Assembly: GCA_030752795.1 (NCBI GenBank)
Contig: JASMDM010000010.1
Span: 62,001-126,000, forward strand
Length of the DNA: 64,000 nucleotides
Source: SAR202 cluster bacterium
GTDB taxonomy: Bacteria; Chloroflexota; Dehalococcoidia; Lucifugimonadales; UBA1123
Reading direction: 5' to 3'
Shown: positions 45,160 to 54,685 of the stretch, piece by piece
How positions within the stretch are numbered: position 1 is the first letter of the stretch
How the letters are laid out: each line of letters starts with the position of its first letter
Made by a program: the position numbers and the translations under genes
The notes under the pieces: model-generated
The model's database searches: none
What the model saw: the letters and a program-made list of their open reading frames with translations, nothing else
Told to the model about the DNA's origin: nothing

Positions 45160-46581
45160 GTGACCGACCGACCGACAATTACAGAGGCAGCGAGAGAAAC
45201 ACCGGTATTCAAAAAGACTGATGTATTGGTCGTTGGCGGTGGCCCTGCCGGAACAGCCGCATCCGCCACGGCAGCACGGATGGGCGCAGACGTGACCGTT
45301 ATCGAGCGCTACGGCCACCTGGGCGGCATGTCCACCGGCGGCTTCGTGCCCTACATCGAGAAGATGACCGACTGGCGAGGTCGACGCGTCATCGCCGGAT
45401 TCGCCGAGGAGATTCTGGACAGGATGCCTCGGGAGCATGTGCTTGGACCGGACCCAGAGCTTTGGGGCTCCAAAGATCCGAAGCTCAACGAATATTGGCG
45501 CGACCGAAGCAACTCTCACTTCGGCACCATCACCTGGTCTCCCACGATCGACCCCGAGTGGCTAAAGATCGTATCAAGCGACATTCTCCGCGAACGCGGA
45601 GTCAAGCAGCTTTTGCATTCCTGGGCCACCGCTCCAATTATGGACGGCAACACGGTCAAGGGCGCGATCTTCGAGAGCAAGTCCGGTCGCCAGGCGATCC
45701 TCGCGGACGTAGTCATTGACGCCTCGGGCGACGGCGACATATTCGCCATGGCCGGCGCGCCGTTCGAAGGCGACATCCTGGGCGACGACATCCACCACAA
45801 GATCAACGTCGCGTTCTTGCTCGGCGGCGTCGACATGCAGCGCTTCTTCGACTTCCGGCGCGAACACTCCGATGAATTCCAGGCGATCATGAAGGCCGGT
45901 CACGACTCCGGAATCGAGGCGGACTCGGTGCCCCATACAATGCCCCGAAACGACGTGGCGTTGTTCATGGGACCCAGGCTCTCCGGATACAGCCACATCG
46001 ACGTCGAAGACCTGACGGCCGTCGAGATCGAATCGCGAGATCGCATGCAGGTTGTCACGGAATGGTACAAGGACAACATGCCCGGATTCGAAGAAGCATG
46101 GATACAGACCACCGCTCCTCAGATGGGCACACGCCACAGCCGTCGATTGCTGGGCGTCAAAAAGGTGATTCGAGAAGATTGGACCGGAGGTTTGGTCCAC
46201 GACGACGAGATCGGCATTTCCACTCCGCCCAACCCGCGCAACCCGAACGTCTCGATACCTCTCGGCGCCTTGTTGCCTCAACAAGTTGAAGGCATTATTG
46301 CCGCCGGACGAGACCTGTCCTGCGACCCTGCCACCCACTCCTTCCTGCGATTGATCCCGCAGTGCTGGCTGATGGGACAGGCTGCCGCCGCTGCCGCAGT
46401 TACATCCATCAACCAAGGCGTAAATGTACGAGACGTGAACGTGACCGAAGTACGAAACCAACTCTTCAGCCAAGGAGTTGTCCTGCACAAGCAGACAGGC
46501 ACCGAACAAGGATTGACCATGGAGCCTGGCGTAGACGTTCCCGAAGGCGTCGCACGCCCGGGCCAGGAGGCCGCACATTGA
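45160..46581 (+). CDS. FAD-dependent oxidoreductase (FAD_oxidored/FumC-like fold)
   Basis: This 473-residue flavoprotein has the dinucleotide loop VLVVGGGPAGTAASATAARM near residues 22-41 and VIERYGHLGGMSTGG. A later ADVVIDASGDGDIFAMAGAP matches the FAD-dependent oxidoreductase family PF12831. The segment GIIAAGRDLSCDPATHSFLR near the C-terminus completes the flavin-binding site. The reaction is unknown; relatives are annotated only broadly. The start is GTG 45160 after GACAGGAGGACTACCA. Its stop shares the bases TTGA with the next gene's start, so it is translationally coupled to the MaoC protein. It heads an acyl-CoA metabolic cluster. Confidence 0.87.
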   Translation: MTDRPTITEAARETPVFKKTDVLVVGGGPAGTAASATAARMGADVTVIERYGHLGGMSTGGFVPYIEKMTDWRGRRVIAGFAEEILDRMPREHVLGPDPELWGSKDPKLNEYWRDRSNSHFGTITWSPTIDPEWLKIVSSDILRERGVKQLLHSWATAPIMDGNTVKGAIFESKSGRQAILADVVIDASGDGDIFAMAGAPFEGDILGDDIHHKINVAFLLGGVDMQRFFDFRREHSDEFQAIMKAGHDSGIEADSVPHTMPRNDVALFMGPRLSGYSHIDVEDLTAVEIESRDRMQVVTEWYKDNMPGFEEAWIQTTAPQMGTRHSRRLLGVKKVIREDWTGGLVHDDEIGISTPPNPRNPNVSIPLGALLPQQVEGIIAAGRDLSCDPATHSFLRLIPQCWLMGQAAAAAAVTSINQGVNVRDVNVTEVRNQLFSQGVVLHKQTGTEQGLTMEPGVDVPEGVARPGQEAAH

Positions 46582-47612
46582 ACGAAGGATCAGTTATCAC
46601 CGATGAGATGAGAAGTCTGGTCGGAACCTGGCAAGGCGAGCCGTACGTCGGCGGAGTGGTCCACCTGGAGGACATCCGAAAGTTCGCGAAGGCAGTGGGC
46701 GACAACAACCCGCTGTTCAGCGACGTCGACTACGCGGCTAAGACGCGATGGGGCGGCGTGATCGCCACGCCGACCTTCGTCGATCGATTTACGCCTTTCT
46801 ACGTTCTTGGCGACAACAACGAACAGGGTTACCTGGGCGGCGCGTCGCCCGTGCCGCGACTGTTCCGGCACGGTTTCAGCGCCGGCGACGAATACGAAAG
46901 CTTCAGGCCGACGCGTCCCGGCGACGTCATCACCGCGACGACGAAGATCTCGGACATGTTCGAGAAAGTCAGCCGGCCCGGAATCGGTCGAATGCTCTTT
47001 ACCCGGTTCGACAAGACCTATCGGAACCAGCGCAACGAGATCGTGACGATCTGTCGTTGGACTTCGGTTGGATACGAAGGCCCCAAGGAAGGCGATCCGG
47101 TGCCTCAGGCTGAGCCCGAAACTCCAAGGCTGTTGGAAATGGGCGAGCAACCCAAGATCCCGCAGTGGAACGACCAATGGGTCACGCCGGTGTACTACGA
47201 GGACGTGTCCGAAGGCGACGGGCTCCAGCCCGTGGACAAGTACCAGAGCCTGAAACGGTTCGTCAGGTACGCGCAGGCCAGCAACGACCTGTCGGACATC
47301 CATTACGACCTCAAGATCATGCTGGGTCGTGGGATGCCGGACCTGGTTGGGCAGGGCGCGCTTACCTCTGGGTATATTGGGAACCTGCTCACCAACTGGT
47401 GCACGCCCGATGGCTTCCTGAACAAGTTGAGCCTGCAGTATCGCGGCTACAGCTTCCCAGGCGACATCATCACGGCAAAGGGAGTCGTCACCGGCAAACG
47501 CCAGGAAGAAGGCCAGAACCTCGTGGATTGCGATGTCTGGGCTGAAAACCAGAACGGCCGGCGAGTCACTGCCGGCACCGCCGTCGTGAGCCTGTCCAGT
47601 CGCAAAGACTGA
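46578..47612 (+). CDS. MaoC-like double-hotdog dehydratase
   Basis: This 344-residue protein has two hotdog halves. The N-terminal half (residues about 15-150) resembles the FAS1/MaoC N-terminal dehydratase region (HLEDIRKFAKAVGDNNPLFS, then GGVIATPTFVDRF). The C-terminal half (about 195-340) has a MaoC-like core with RYAQASNDLSDIHYDLKIML, where the Asn-Asp-x-x-x-Ile-His stretch is the hydratase 2 motif, and GALTSGYIGNLL. Members hydrate or dehydrate acyl-CoA thioesters. The TTG start at 46578 is fixed by AGGAGG at 46565-46570 and overlaps the upstream stop as TTGA. Context suggests degradation of a branched or cyclic acid. Confidence 0.85.
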   Translation: MNEGSVITDEMRSLVGTWQGEPYVGGVVHLEDIRKFAKAVGDNNPLFSDVDYAAKTRWGGVIATPTFVDRFTPFYVLGDNNEQGYLGGASPVPRLFRHGFSAGDEYESFRPTRPGDVITATTKISDMFEKVSRPGIGRMLFTRFDKTYRNQRNEIVTICRWTSVGYEGPKEGDPVPQAEPETPRLLEMGEQPKIPQWNDQWVTPVYYEDVSEGDGLQPVDKYQSLKRFVRYAQASNDLSDIHYDLKIMLGRGMPDLVGQGALTSGYIGNLLTNWCTPDGFLNKLSLQYRGYSFPGDIITAKGVVTGKRQEEGQNLVDCDVWAENQNGRRVTAGTAVVSLSSRKD

Positions 47613-47623
47613 TCGAGTCAATC

Positions 47624-47677
47624 AACCGGCGCCCCACGCTCCTCGAGGACATCCCGTGCGGGCAAAGGGCGCCGGTT
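47624..47677. repeat. Inverted repeat in the MaoC-ECH gap
   Basis: AACCGGCGCCC (47624-47634) and GGGCGCCGGTT (47667-47677) are perfect 11-bp inverted repeats, with a smaller CCCGTGCGGG hairpin in the loop. No T tract follows. It starts 11 bp after the MaoC stop and is the only structure I see in this 322-bp gap. It may attenuate or end transcription, or protect the upstream mRNA 3' end. Confidence 0.5.
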
Positions 47678-47934
47678 CGGCGATGTTCGGCCGCCGCCTC
47701 GTTTTCGGACGAGCTCCGCGACGAGCCAACATGCGGCAAGTCGTTCTCGGTCACCGGGGACGCACCACTGAAACCTGTCGATAGGGCGCCGGCCAACACC
47801 GAACCGGACGGAACGCCCTCCCACACCCAAGTCTGTCTGAACGGTCAGCACGTCAGGCCCAGACGTTCGACAAGGCAATCGAACTCGAGCGAACCGTTGA
47901 CTGACGACACGGCCGCAGACCAATCGGAGGAAAC

Positions 47935-48762
47935 ATGAGCGGTAAATATGTTCTGTTAGAGAACAAAGGGCACATCGCGTACGTCACGTTGAACCGTCCC
48001 GAACGACTCAACGCGGTCAACCCGCCGATGCAACACGAGCTATTCGAGACGTTGAACGGCATCATGCAGGACGACAACGCATGGGTCGTGATCATGTCCG
48101 GCGCCGGCGGACGAGCGTTCTGCGCGGGCATGGACCTGAAATGGCGAACCGAGAATCCGGGCGTCGATGCGGGAACGGGCGGACCGATGGGGAGCGGCTA
48201 CATGTCCGATCCTGTCCGACCCGGTCCCGTCGGCTCGTTGCCGACCCAGTTCTGGAAGCCGATCATCGCGGCCGTCGAGGGCTACGCGGTCGGAGGCGGA
48301 ATGGAGATCACGCTTCAATGCGACGTGGTAGTCGCGTCGGAATCGGCGCAGTTCGGCGTTCCTGAGATCCGCAACGTTGGGGGCTTCCCCGGCGGCGGCG
48401 GCATCTACCGGCTCCCGAGGCAGGTGCCCTACAAGGTGGCGATGTGGATGCTGCTCAGCGGCCAATTCATGACCGCTCAATACATGGCGAGCATCGGCTA
48501 CGTCAACGAAGTCGTTCCTTCAGACAAGCTGATGGAGACGGCCGAGGAGTACGCCAACACGCTGCTGCAGAACGCGCCTATCGGCGTGCAGACGTCCAAG
48601 GAAGTCGCGTTGCGCAGCCTGGACATGCCCCTGGATTACGGGCCCTCGGCCTGGCAGCTCCAATGGAGTGCGCCAACCGCCCGAATGCGCGGTTCGGAAG
48701 ACGCCGAGGAATCGCGTCGTGCGTGGCTCGAGAAGCGCCCGGCGGTGTACAAAGGGCGATAG
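47935..48762 (+). CDS. Enoyl-CoA hydratase/isomerase family protein
   Basis: This 275-residue crotonase-fold protein has an N-terminal YVLLENKGHIAYVTLNRPER, the first oxyanion-hole segment GGRAFCAGMDLKW near residues 58-70, and the second, VEGYAVGGGMEITLQCDVVV, near 115-134. FGVPEIRNVGGFPGGGGIYR covers the region of the catalytic Glu residues; both usual glutamates are not clearly placed (EIRNVGGFPG). The reaction may therefore be hydration, isomerisation or another crotonase chemistry. GGAGGAAAC precedes ATG 47935. It is the third gene of the 45-52 kb cluster. Confidence 0.88.
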   Translation: MSGKYVLLENKGHIAYVTLNRPERLNAVNPPMQHELFETLNGIMQDDNAWVVIMSGAGGRAFCAGMDLKWRTENPGVDAGTGGPMGSGYMSDPVRPGPVGSLPTQFWKPIIAAVEGYAVGGGMEITLQCDVVVASESAQFGVPEIRNVGGFPGGGGIYRLPRQVPYKVAMWMLLSGQFMTAQYMASIGYVNEVVPSDKLMETAEEYANTLLQNAPIGVQTSKEVALRSLDMPLDYGPSAWQLQWSAPTARMRGSEDAEESRRAWLEKRPAVYKGR

Positions 48763-48881
48763 ACAGTACGAAGTGCTAATGGGCGCAAGCATGCTCGGAG
48801 TTGCTGGCTGAGATCGCGACTGTTATTTCGCGGTGCTCTGGCCGTTATGGCGATAAACATGATATGTGGCATTGTCTACAA

Positions 48882-49167
48882 TGTGTCATTCTGAGGCCGA
48901 AGCTGAAGAATCTGGTCGCTGAACAAGGCGTGCTGCCTCGGCACCCCCAAACGCTTCTTTTCTCCGGGCCACCCGGCATGGTAAGAATCGTTGAGCACAA
49001 CATATTGGGTTAATGCCCGTAACGGCTCAAGTGACACTTGTTTGTGGGCGACCCTTCGACAGGCTCAGGGCGAACGGATGGGTGCGTGGCTCACGATGGA
49101 CGGATGTTCAGCATCGTGAGGAGCGCTGAGCACAACCTATTAGTTGATGACCATCGTGGCCAAGCGA
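48882..49167 (+). repeat. Composite dispersed repeat, copy 2 (286 bp, uninterrupted)
   Basis: This begins with a single REPIN-type arm (GTGTCATTCTGAGGCCGAAG, then CTGAAGAATCTGGTCG). It continues through AACGCTTCTTTTCTCCGGGC, TTGAGCACAACATATTGGGT, CCCTTCGACAGGCTCAGGGC plus GAACGGATGGGTGCGTGGCT, and TTAGTTGATGACCATCGTGG. It is collinear with 34581-35040 except for the 172-bp insertion there. A GGTGCTCTGGCCGTTATGGC motif precedes it at about 48833. It occupies the 596-bp gap before the acyl-CoA dehydrogenase. Confidence 0.75.
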
Positions 49168-49358
49168 GCGTACGAATCAGCATTGAGTCTGTGAAAACCG
49201 AAGCCACCGGTGTCGCGGGCCGAAGCAGTTGGCTATTGAGTAAGAGAACAGGCCAGGCGTCGATCTGAGCGTTGACGCCTGGGCATATAGCGCGTCGCGG
49301 ACGTTCCCGCTATTCGAGCACGAGCATTGTCGCGCGACTTACGTGGCAGGAGGAAACC

Positions 49359-50537
49359 ATGCAATTCGATCTTCCGGAAGAAACTCTCATGATCCGAGAC
49401 ACCGTGCGACAGTTCGTGGCCAAGGAGCTGTTGCCGCTGGAGGCGGAATTCGACTTCGAAGAGTCCAACCTGCCCGATGATCGACGGGCCGATCTGAGGA
49501 AGAAGGTCGATGACATCGGGCTCGGAGGCATGTTCATTCCGGAAGAGTATGGCGGCGCCCCGGACATCGGCCACGTTGCTAGGACCGTTGTACAAGAAGA
49601 AACTTCCGCGACTCTCGTGGGTCACGGCGCGTTCGGCCGTCCGATTACCGAAGGTCTGTACCAGTGCAACGACGAGCAGAAAGAGAAATATCTGCTGCCA
49701 ACCCTTCGAAGCGAGAAAAGAATGGCGTTCGGCATCACCGAGCCGATTTCAGGTTCGGACCCGTCGATGATGGAGACGAATGCCGAGAAACGGGGGGAGA
49801 CCTACATCATCAACGGCCGCAAGACGTTCATTTCGACCGCGGAGGGCTGCGACTTCATGATGTTGTTCGCTCGTATCAAAGGCACCGAAGGCAGGAGTGG
49901 CATCACGGCGTTCCTCGTCGACTCCGACCTGCCAGGCTTTACCGTAGAACGCCAGATACCCGTCATCGGCATGCCGTCGGGATCGGTGACGTCTTCGCCC
50001 AGCGAGGTGTCGTTCGACAACATCGAGGTTCCGGCGTCCAACGTGTTGGGCGAGGAAGGTTACGGATGGCGCGTTCTCCAAGGCTCGCTCGGCGGTATCA
50101 GGCTTGGTTTCGGAGCTCGATGTCTGGCGCTGGCCACGCGGTGTCTGAGGATGGCGCGCGACTACTCGGTTCGTCGCGTGACGTTCGGCAGGCCGATTGC
50201 CGATCGACAGGCCGTGCAGATCATGCTCGCCGACTCGGCCATCGCGATCGAGAATCTGCGCTGGATGACGTACCACGCGGCCTGGAAGATGGAGCAGGGC
50301 CGCGACATCAGGCCCGAGATATCGATGATCAAGGTTTACGGCTCCGAGACACTGCAGATGGTCTCCGACAATGCGATTCAGATACACGGTGGGCTCGGCC
50401 TCTCGAGGGATCTTCCCTTGGAACGAATCTACCGATCGGCGCGGACGGACCGCATCGTCGACGGACCGAACGAAGTGCATCGTTGGGTCATCGCCAGGAA
50501 CATGACCAGAGGATACTGGTTCCCAGGAGGGAACTGA
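49359..50537 (+). CDS. Acyl-CoA dehydrogenase
   Basis: This 392-residue flavoprotein oxidises an acyl-CoA to the 2-enoyl-CoA. It has FDLPEETLMIRDTVRQFVAK at the N-terminus, FGITEPISGSDPSMMETNAE (flavin and substrate loop), YIINGRKTFISTAEGCDFMM, and VRRVTFGRPIADRQAVQIML. The C-terminus is QIHGGLGLSRDLPLERIYRS, then RIVDGPNEVHRWVIARNM. The position of the catalytic Glu is in DGPNEVH, as in the ACAD10/11-like subgroup. ATG 49359 follows GGCAGGAGGAAACC. It belongs to the catabolic cluster with the preceding hydratases and following CoA-transferase. Confidence 0.92.
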   Translation: MQFDLPEETLMIRDTVRQFVAKELLPLEAEFDFEESNLPDDRRADLRKKVDDIGLGGMFIPEEYGGAPDIGHVARTVVQEETSATLVGHGAFGRPITEGLYQCNDEQKEKYLLPTLRSEKRMAFGITEPISGSDPSMMETNAEKRGETYIINGRKTFISTAEGCDFMMLFARIKGTEGRSGITAFLVDSDLPGFTVERQIPVIGMPSGSVTSSPSEVSFDNIEVPASNVLGEEGYGWRVLQGSLGGIRLGFGARCLALATRCLRMARDYSVRRVTFGRPIADRQAVQIMLADSAIAIENLRWMTYHAAWKMEQGRDIRPEISMIKVYGSETLQMVSDNAIQIHGGLGLSRDLPLERIYRSARTDRIVDGPNEVHRWVIARNMTRGYWFPGGN

Positions 50538-50645
50538 TCGCCAATTAACCAAGATCCGACGTGGGCGCCGCAGAGCGCGGTCGGGCTCAATCAGGTTTGT
50601 GCTGAACATCGGCTTGTGGCAAGCCGCATATCTAAGGAGGATATC

Positions 50646-51890
50646 GTGACACTAGCGTTCGAAGGCGTTCGCATGATCGACTTCACCCAAATTGAGCAAG
50701 GCCCGGCGGGCACCCAGGTTTTGGCGGATTTTGGCGCGGACGTAATCAAGGTCGAACGAATTGACGTCGGCGAGATGGGTCGCACAAAACCCGACCTCAA
50801 TGGCGTGGGCCTGTTCTTCATGGCTAACAATCGTAACAAGCGAAGCATCAGCATCGATATCCGAACGCCTGAAGGTAAAGAGATCATCTACAAGATGGCC
50901 GAGACGTCGGACATCGTCGCCAGCAACTTCCGCCCGGGCGTCATGGACAGGATCGGGTTCGGATTCGACAAATTCCAGGAGATCAACCAGCGGATAATAT
51001 GGGCGGTCGCGTCTGGATACGGACAGACCGGGCCATACGAAAAGCGTGCCGGGCAGGACCTTCTCGCGCAAGCGCTGGGCGGACTCATCGCGATGACAGG
51101 CGAACGCGACGCTCCTCCCACCACCGCGGGCACCTGGATTGCAGACTACCTTGGCGCCATGATGCTCGCACAGGGCATAATGATCGCCCTAGCCGCCCGT
51201 GAACACACCGGGCGTGGTCAGATCGTCGATACAAACCTGCTGAACGGAATGATCGCCAGCCATATCCAGGAAAACGCCGTGGTGCTGAATTCAGACCTGC
51301 GATACCCCAGATCCGAACGAGGGGGCGGTCACTCGGGCGCCGGTCCGCTCTATGGCGTCTACGAGTGCAATGACGGCAACTACTACGCGCTGATGGGCGG
51401 GTTTATCAACGACAGTCTGAGTCGCGTGAGCGATGCTTTGGACATTCAACCCTCGCTGGACGTAGACCCCCAATTCAAGGACGTCGATTTGCGGAGTGGG
51501 TACTCAGCAGAACTGCGCGCCGCGCTGGAAAAGGCGTTCAAGAAATTTACGCGCTCCGAAGTTGAAGAACGGTTCGATCGCGTTAACTTGCCTCCGGGCT
51601 CCGTGTACGACATCGAGGAGATGTTCGAAGACCCGCAAGTGGTGCACAACGACATGATCGTTGAAACCGAGCATCCGGTGTACGGCCCCGTGAAGCTGAC
51701 GGGCTTTCCGATGAAGTTGTCGGACACGCCGGCAACCATGCGAATTGCGCCTCCGACCGTCGGAGAGCACAACGAAGAGGTATTGGGCGAACTGGGTTAC
51801 TCCGAGGGACAGATCCGGGACCTCCAGACCGCGGGCGTAGTTGGCTCCGAGAATATCAAGCGCGAGAAGGAAACCGCCGCCGCAGACTAG
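50646..51890 (+). CDS. CaiB/BaiF family (class III) CoA-transferase
   Basis: This 414-residue family III CoA-transferase has FEGVRMIDFTQIEQGPAGTQ, LADFGADVIKVERIDVGEMG, NRNKRSISIDIRTPEGKEII and VASGYGQTGPYEKRAGQDLL. The catalytic aspartate is expected in GTWIADYLGAMMLAQG. In the C-terminus NLPPGSVYDIEEMFEDPQV matches the substrate-binding region. GTG 50646 follows AAGGAGGATATC. It likely activates the acid that the upstream dehydrogenase and hydratases then process. It is more distant from the 17-19 kb pair than those are from each other. Confidence 0.92.
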   Translation: MTLAFEGVRMIDFTQIEQGPAGTQVLADFGADVIKVERIDVGEMGRTKPDLNGVGLFFMANNRNKRSISIDIRTPEGKEIIYKMAETSDIVASNFRPGVMDRIGFGFDKFQEINQRIIWAVASGYGQTGPYEKRAGQDLLAQALGGLIAMTGERDAPPTTAGTWIADYLGAMMLAQGIMIALAAREHTGRGQIVDTNLLNGMIASHIQENAVVLNSDLRYPRSERGGGHSGAGPLYGVYECNDGNYYALMGGFINDSLSRVSDALDIQPSLDVDPQFKDVDLRSGYSAELRAALEKAFKKFTRSEVEERFDRVNLPPGSVYDIEEMFEDPQVVHNDMIVETEHPVYGPVKLTGFPMKLSDTPATMRIAPPTVGEHNEEVLGELGYSEGQIRDLQTAGVVGSENIKREKETAAAD

Positions 51891-52186
51891 TGGCGCTCGC
51901 CTCAAATCCCGGCGCGTTTCGATTGGAGACGTGCCGCGCCGCTGAATGGCTTTTGCAGGCTATTGAGGCGTGACTTGATATCCGGCGGTGTAGAGTTCTG
52001 GCGTACTGAGCTTTACCGGCTCGCCAAAGCCGTTCGAGTGCGACATTGACACGTACCCCGATAATTCGGACAATGAATGAGCGGCGTCGAACCTGGCTCA
52101 CGCCGCCGTCGCTCGAAACACACATATGTGCTCCGTACCAGGTCTGTGGCCGGGCTGTTCGTCCAGTTTTCTGAGGAGATGGTCAT

Positions 52187-53223
52187 TTGCCGAAAATCAC
52201 GACTGTCAAACTGAAAACCATCGTCGTCATGATCGCCGCGATCTTGTTGGCGGGCAGCGTGTCCGGCATGGTGCACGCCGATGGAGGCGCCATCGACTTC
52301 GGCAATGGCACACCCCTCGCCCTCGATTCCGCCACCCCTTACTCAGAGGGTGGCTGAATCTTCGTAACCTCTTCAACCCGGGTGTCGATCGAAGACATCG
52401 ATGCAGATGCTGCCTCAGAGCGAGAGTTAGTCGGTGGGTGGTCAATTCCCACCGTCACCGTTACAGCGGCCGGTGGAGGCGACTTTGACGTAGTATCGTT
52501 GGACGTTGAATTTGCTCCGGTTGCGTTCGGCATCCAGCCGTACGTCGGGGTGTGGCCTCAAGCGAGTGTTACGGTTCCGGCAGTTACTTCAGGCACTGTC
52601 ACAGTCGTCTTGAATTGGACGAACATCTCGAAGTTCGTCATACGAGACGTCGGCGGCGCCGGTTTGATTGGCCCGATCGCGCTGGTCATCGACAACATCG
52701 TGACTGGCGCCGGTGTCGTTGAACCGCAGGATACGATCCAAGAAGCATTCGACGCCCTCGGCGAGTTTGAGGGCGAGTCGAAGAAGTTGGACAAGGCTCT
52801 CCGGAGGGTTGGCCGAGCATTGCTTCGGACCTGTGGCTTGATGGGACTCACCTGGCAACGCCGGCTGGCAAACGAGTCTTCTCGGACTTGGAAAAGGCGG
52901 TCAAGGATCTCAGAAAAGGCCTCGACAAAGGCGATATCACCGGTGATGCCGCTGTCGCCGCGAACGACGCTATGCAGGCGCTGGCCGAGGCCATGCAGAC
53001 CGTTGCCCAGACCAGCATCGATGACGCATCCGCCACGCCGGTGGCCGATCCGGCGAACGCCGACAAGGTTGCCAGAGAACTCGAGAAGGCCGAGAAGCAC
53101 TTAGCGAAAGCCGAGGCACTGCTGGCGGCCGGCAAACACAGCAAAGCAGTGAAAGAGTTCGAGAAGGCCCGGAAGAAAGCGCGCAAGGCCGTGAAAACGG
53201 CAGAGAAACCGCCTCGAACCTAA
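52187..53223 (+). pseudogene. Secreted jelly-roll plus helical-tail protein, broken by TGA and a frameshift
   Basis: TTG 52187 after GAGGAG begins an export signal (KTIVVMIAAILLAGSVSGMV, cleaved near VHADGG). The frame meets TGA at 52355-52357 within SPYxEGG-W, where Trp (TGG) would be natural. It then continues in the same frame as a beta-rich domain (SIEDIDADAASERELVGGWS to PIALVIDNIVTGAG). At about 52805-52815 the frame changes to SIASDLWLDGTHLATPAGKR and an Ala/Lys-rich helical end (EKAEKHLAKAEALLAAGKHS). The domain style (compact beta domain, then LWxDGxHL and long helices) recurs in secreted environmental bacterial proteins of unknown role. Two lesions make loss of function likely. Confidence 0.7.
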
Positions 53224-53584
53224 CGACATTGCCCGGCGCCGATGACACATGAAGAACGCTGACATCGCGGCGGTCTGCGGCTCGACGGACAATTCGAGCG
53301 CAGTGGACGGCTCCGCCGACGCCTTCGCGTGACGCTTGATTGAGTTGAACTCGCGCCCATCGTCGGAATGGGCCGATCACCGGTATCGAGATCTCTCGCA
53401 ACCAGGCGGCATCCACAACGACGATTCCGGACGTCAAAGCCAGCATTGCGCGGCGCCTTTCTTTTGGTGATCGACAGACGACTGTCTTCCGGGCGCGTTG
53501 GGGTCTGCCACCCAATGAGCGCGGTCCGATTTCGCCGTCGCCGCGTCGCGAAACACTGAACCAGTCGGGAGCGCCGCCAGGCGG
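53224..53584. other. Intergenic 361 bp, nothing recognised
   Basis: No coding frame with family features, no member of the repeat families and no strong hairpin were found between the secreted-protein remnant and the VOC gene. Confidence 0.55.
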
Positions 53585-53995
53585 ATGATCATGAACGACT
53601 CCAACCCCGGACCGTTGATTCAGAGCGTCGATGGCGTGCAGTTCTATGTGCCTGACCCCGATGCGGGCGTCCGCTTCTATCGTGACCTGCTGGGGCACGA
53701 GCCCATCTGGCGATCGGAGACCGCGGTCGGGTTTCGCATGCCAGACTCCGAGGCGGAGATCGTGATCGAAAACGAGCGCGAGTACCAGGAGACCGATCTG
53801 AAAGTGGACTCGGCTGACGAAGCTGCTCAGCGCATTGAAGCGTCTGGCGGTCGGGTTGTGGCGGGACCGTTCGACATCGCGATCGGTCGCGCGGTGATCG
53901 TCGAGGATCCGTGGGGCAATCGGATGGTGATGCTGGACAACAGCAAGGGCAGGCTGCTAACCGACGGCGAAGACAACGTGACCGGCGCCGGGTGA
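53585..53995 (+). CDS. VOC superfamily (glyoxalase-like) protein
   Basis: This 136-residue single-domain vicinal-oxygen-chelate protein has two beta-alpha-beta-beta-beta units: SVDGVQFYVPDPDAGVRFYR with DLLGHEPIW, then EIVIENEREYQET and VVAGPFDIAIGRAVIVEDPW with GNRMVMLD. The metal-ligand position in the first strand is Gln (GVQFY) instead of the usual His. The Glu in SEAEIVIE may be a ligand. Function (isomerase, dioxygenase, or binding/resistance) cannot be assigned. ATG 53591 in the same frame is an equally good start. Confidence 0.8.
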   Translation: MIMNDSNPGPLIQSVDGVQFYVPDPDAGVRFYRDLLGHEPIWRSETAVGFRMPDSEAEIVIENEREYQETDLKVDSADEAAQRIEASGGRVVAGPFDIAIGRAVIVEDPWGNRMVMLDNSKGRLLTDGEDNVTGAG

Positions 53996-54132
53996 CGGAG
54001 TGCCAGATTTGCTGAGCTTGCCATGAATCAGGGTTTCCAAACATTCGTGAGTGGGTCTACGATGTCTCTCACCGAGGATGATGCGCTACTTGGGTCTGGA
54101 CAGTCAGGCGCGAGAAATGTGAGCCGGTGACA

Positions 54133-54612
54133 ATGAATACTTTCGAACAGTCCTACCTTGGTCAGCTCCGGGCGGCGTTCGGCAGTCGAAAGCTCATCGC
54201 GCCCGGCGTTCGCGCCATCATTACAGATCAGGAGGGCCAAATCCTGTTCATCCGACGGCGTGACAACGCCCAATGGGCCTTGCCCGCCGGAGGGATCGAG
54301 CTTGATGAATCCGTCCTTGACGCTCTCAGGCGTGAGGTGGAAGAGGAAACAGGACTCCACGTCGTGAAGGCGACGCTGAGCGCCATCTACTCCGAGCCCA
54401 GATTCTCGTACACGAACATGCACGGGAATGAGCACCAGATGCTGTCCTTTGAATTCCGCGTCGATGAATGGACTGGGACCGTCGCACGTGAAACGGAAGA
54501 AACCACGGACCTCGGTTTCTTCCCCGTTGACACCCTGCCTACGACCTCCCCTCTGTACCTTGAATCGATACAAGATTTCCTGGCGTACGATGGCGAGGTG
54601 GTCCTGAAGTAG
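54133..54612 (+). CDS. NUDIX hydrolase
   Basis: This 159-residue Nudix hydrolase has the complete box GGIELDESVLDALRREVEEE with TGL following (GX5EX7REUXEEXGU), preceded by RDNAQWALPAG. Substrates are nucleoside diphosphates linked to another group. The preceding APGVRAIITDQEGQILFIRR is the typical first strand pair. The C-terminal VDTLPTTSPLYLESIQDFLA is standard. A GTG six bases upstream of ATG 54133 is an alternative start. It stands alone between a VOC gene and a convergent split gene. Confidence 0.9.
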   Translation: MNTFEQSYLGQLRAAFGSRKLIAPGVRAIITDQEGQILFIRRRDNAQWALPAGGIELDESVLDALRREVEEETGLHVVKATLSAIYSEPRFSYTNMHGNEHQMLSFEFRVDEWTGTVARETEETTDLGFFPVDTLPTTSPLYLESIQDFLAYDGEVVLK

Positions 54613-54685
54613 TGTCGACCGCTCGGATGTTGGCTCCAGGCGGCGCGGACTGACTTGGGCGCGAGCGTTTCACGTATTCGGCGGG

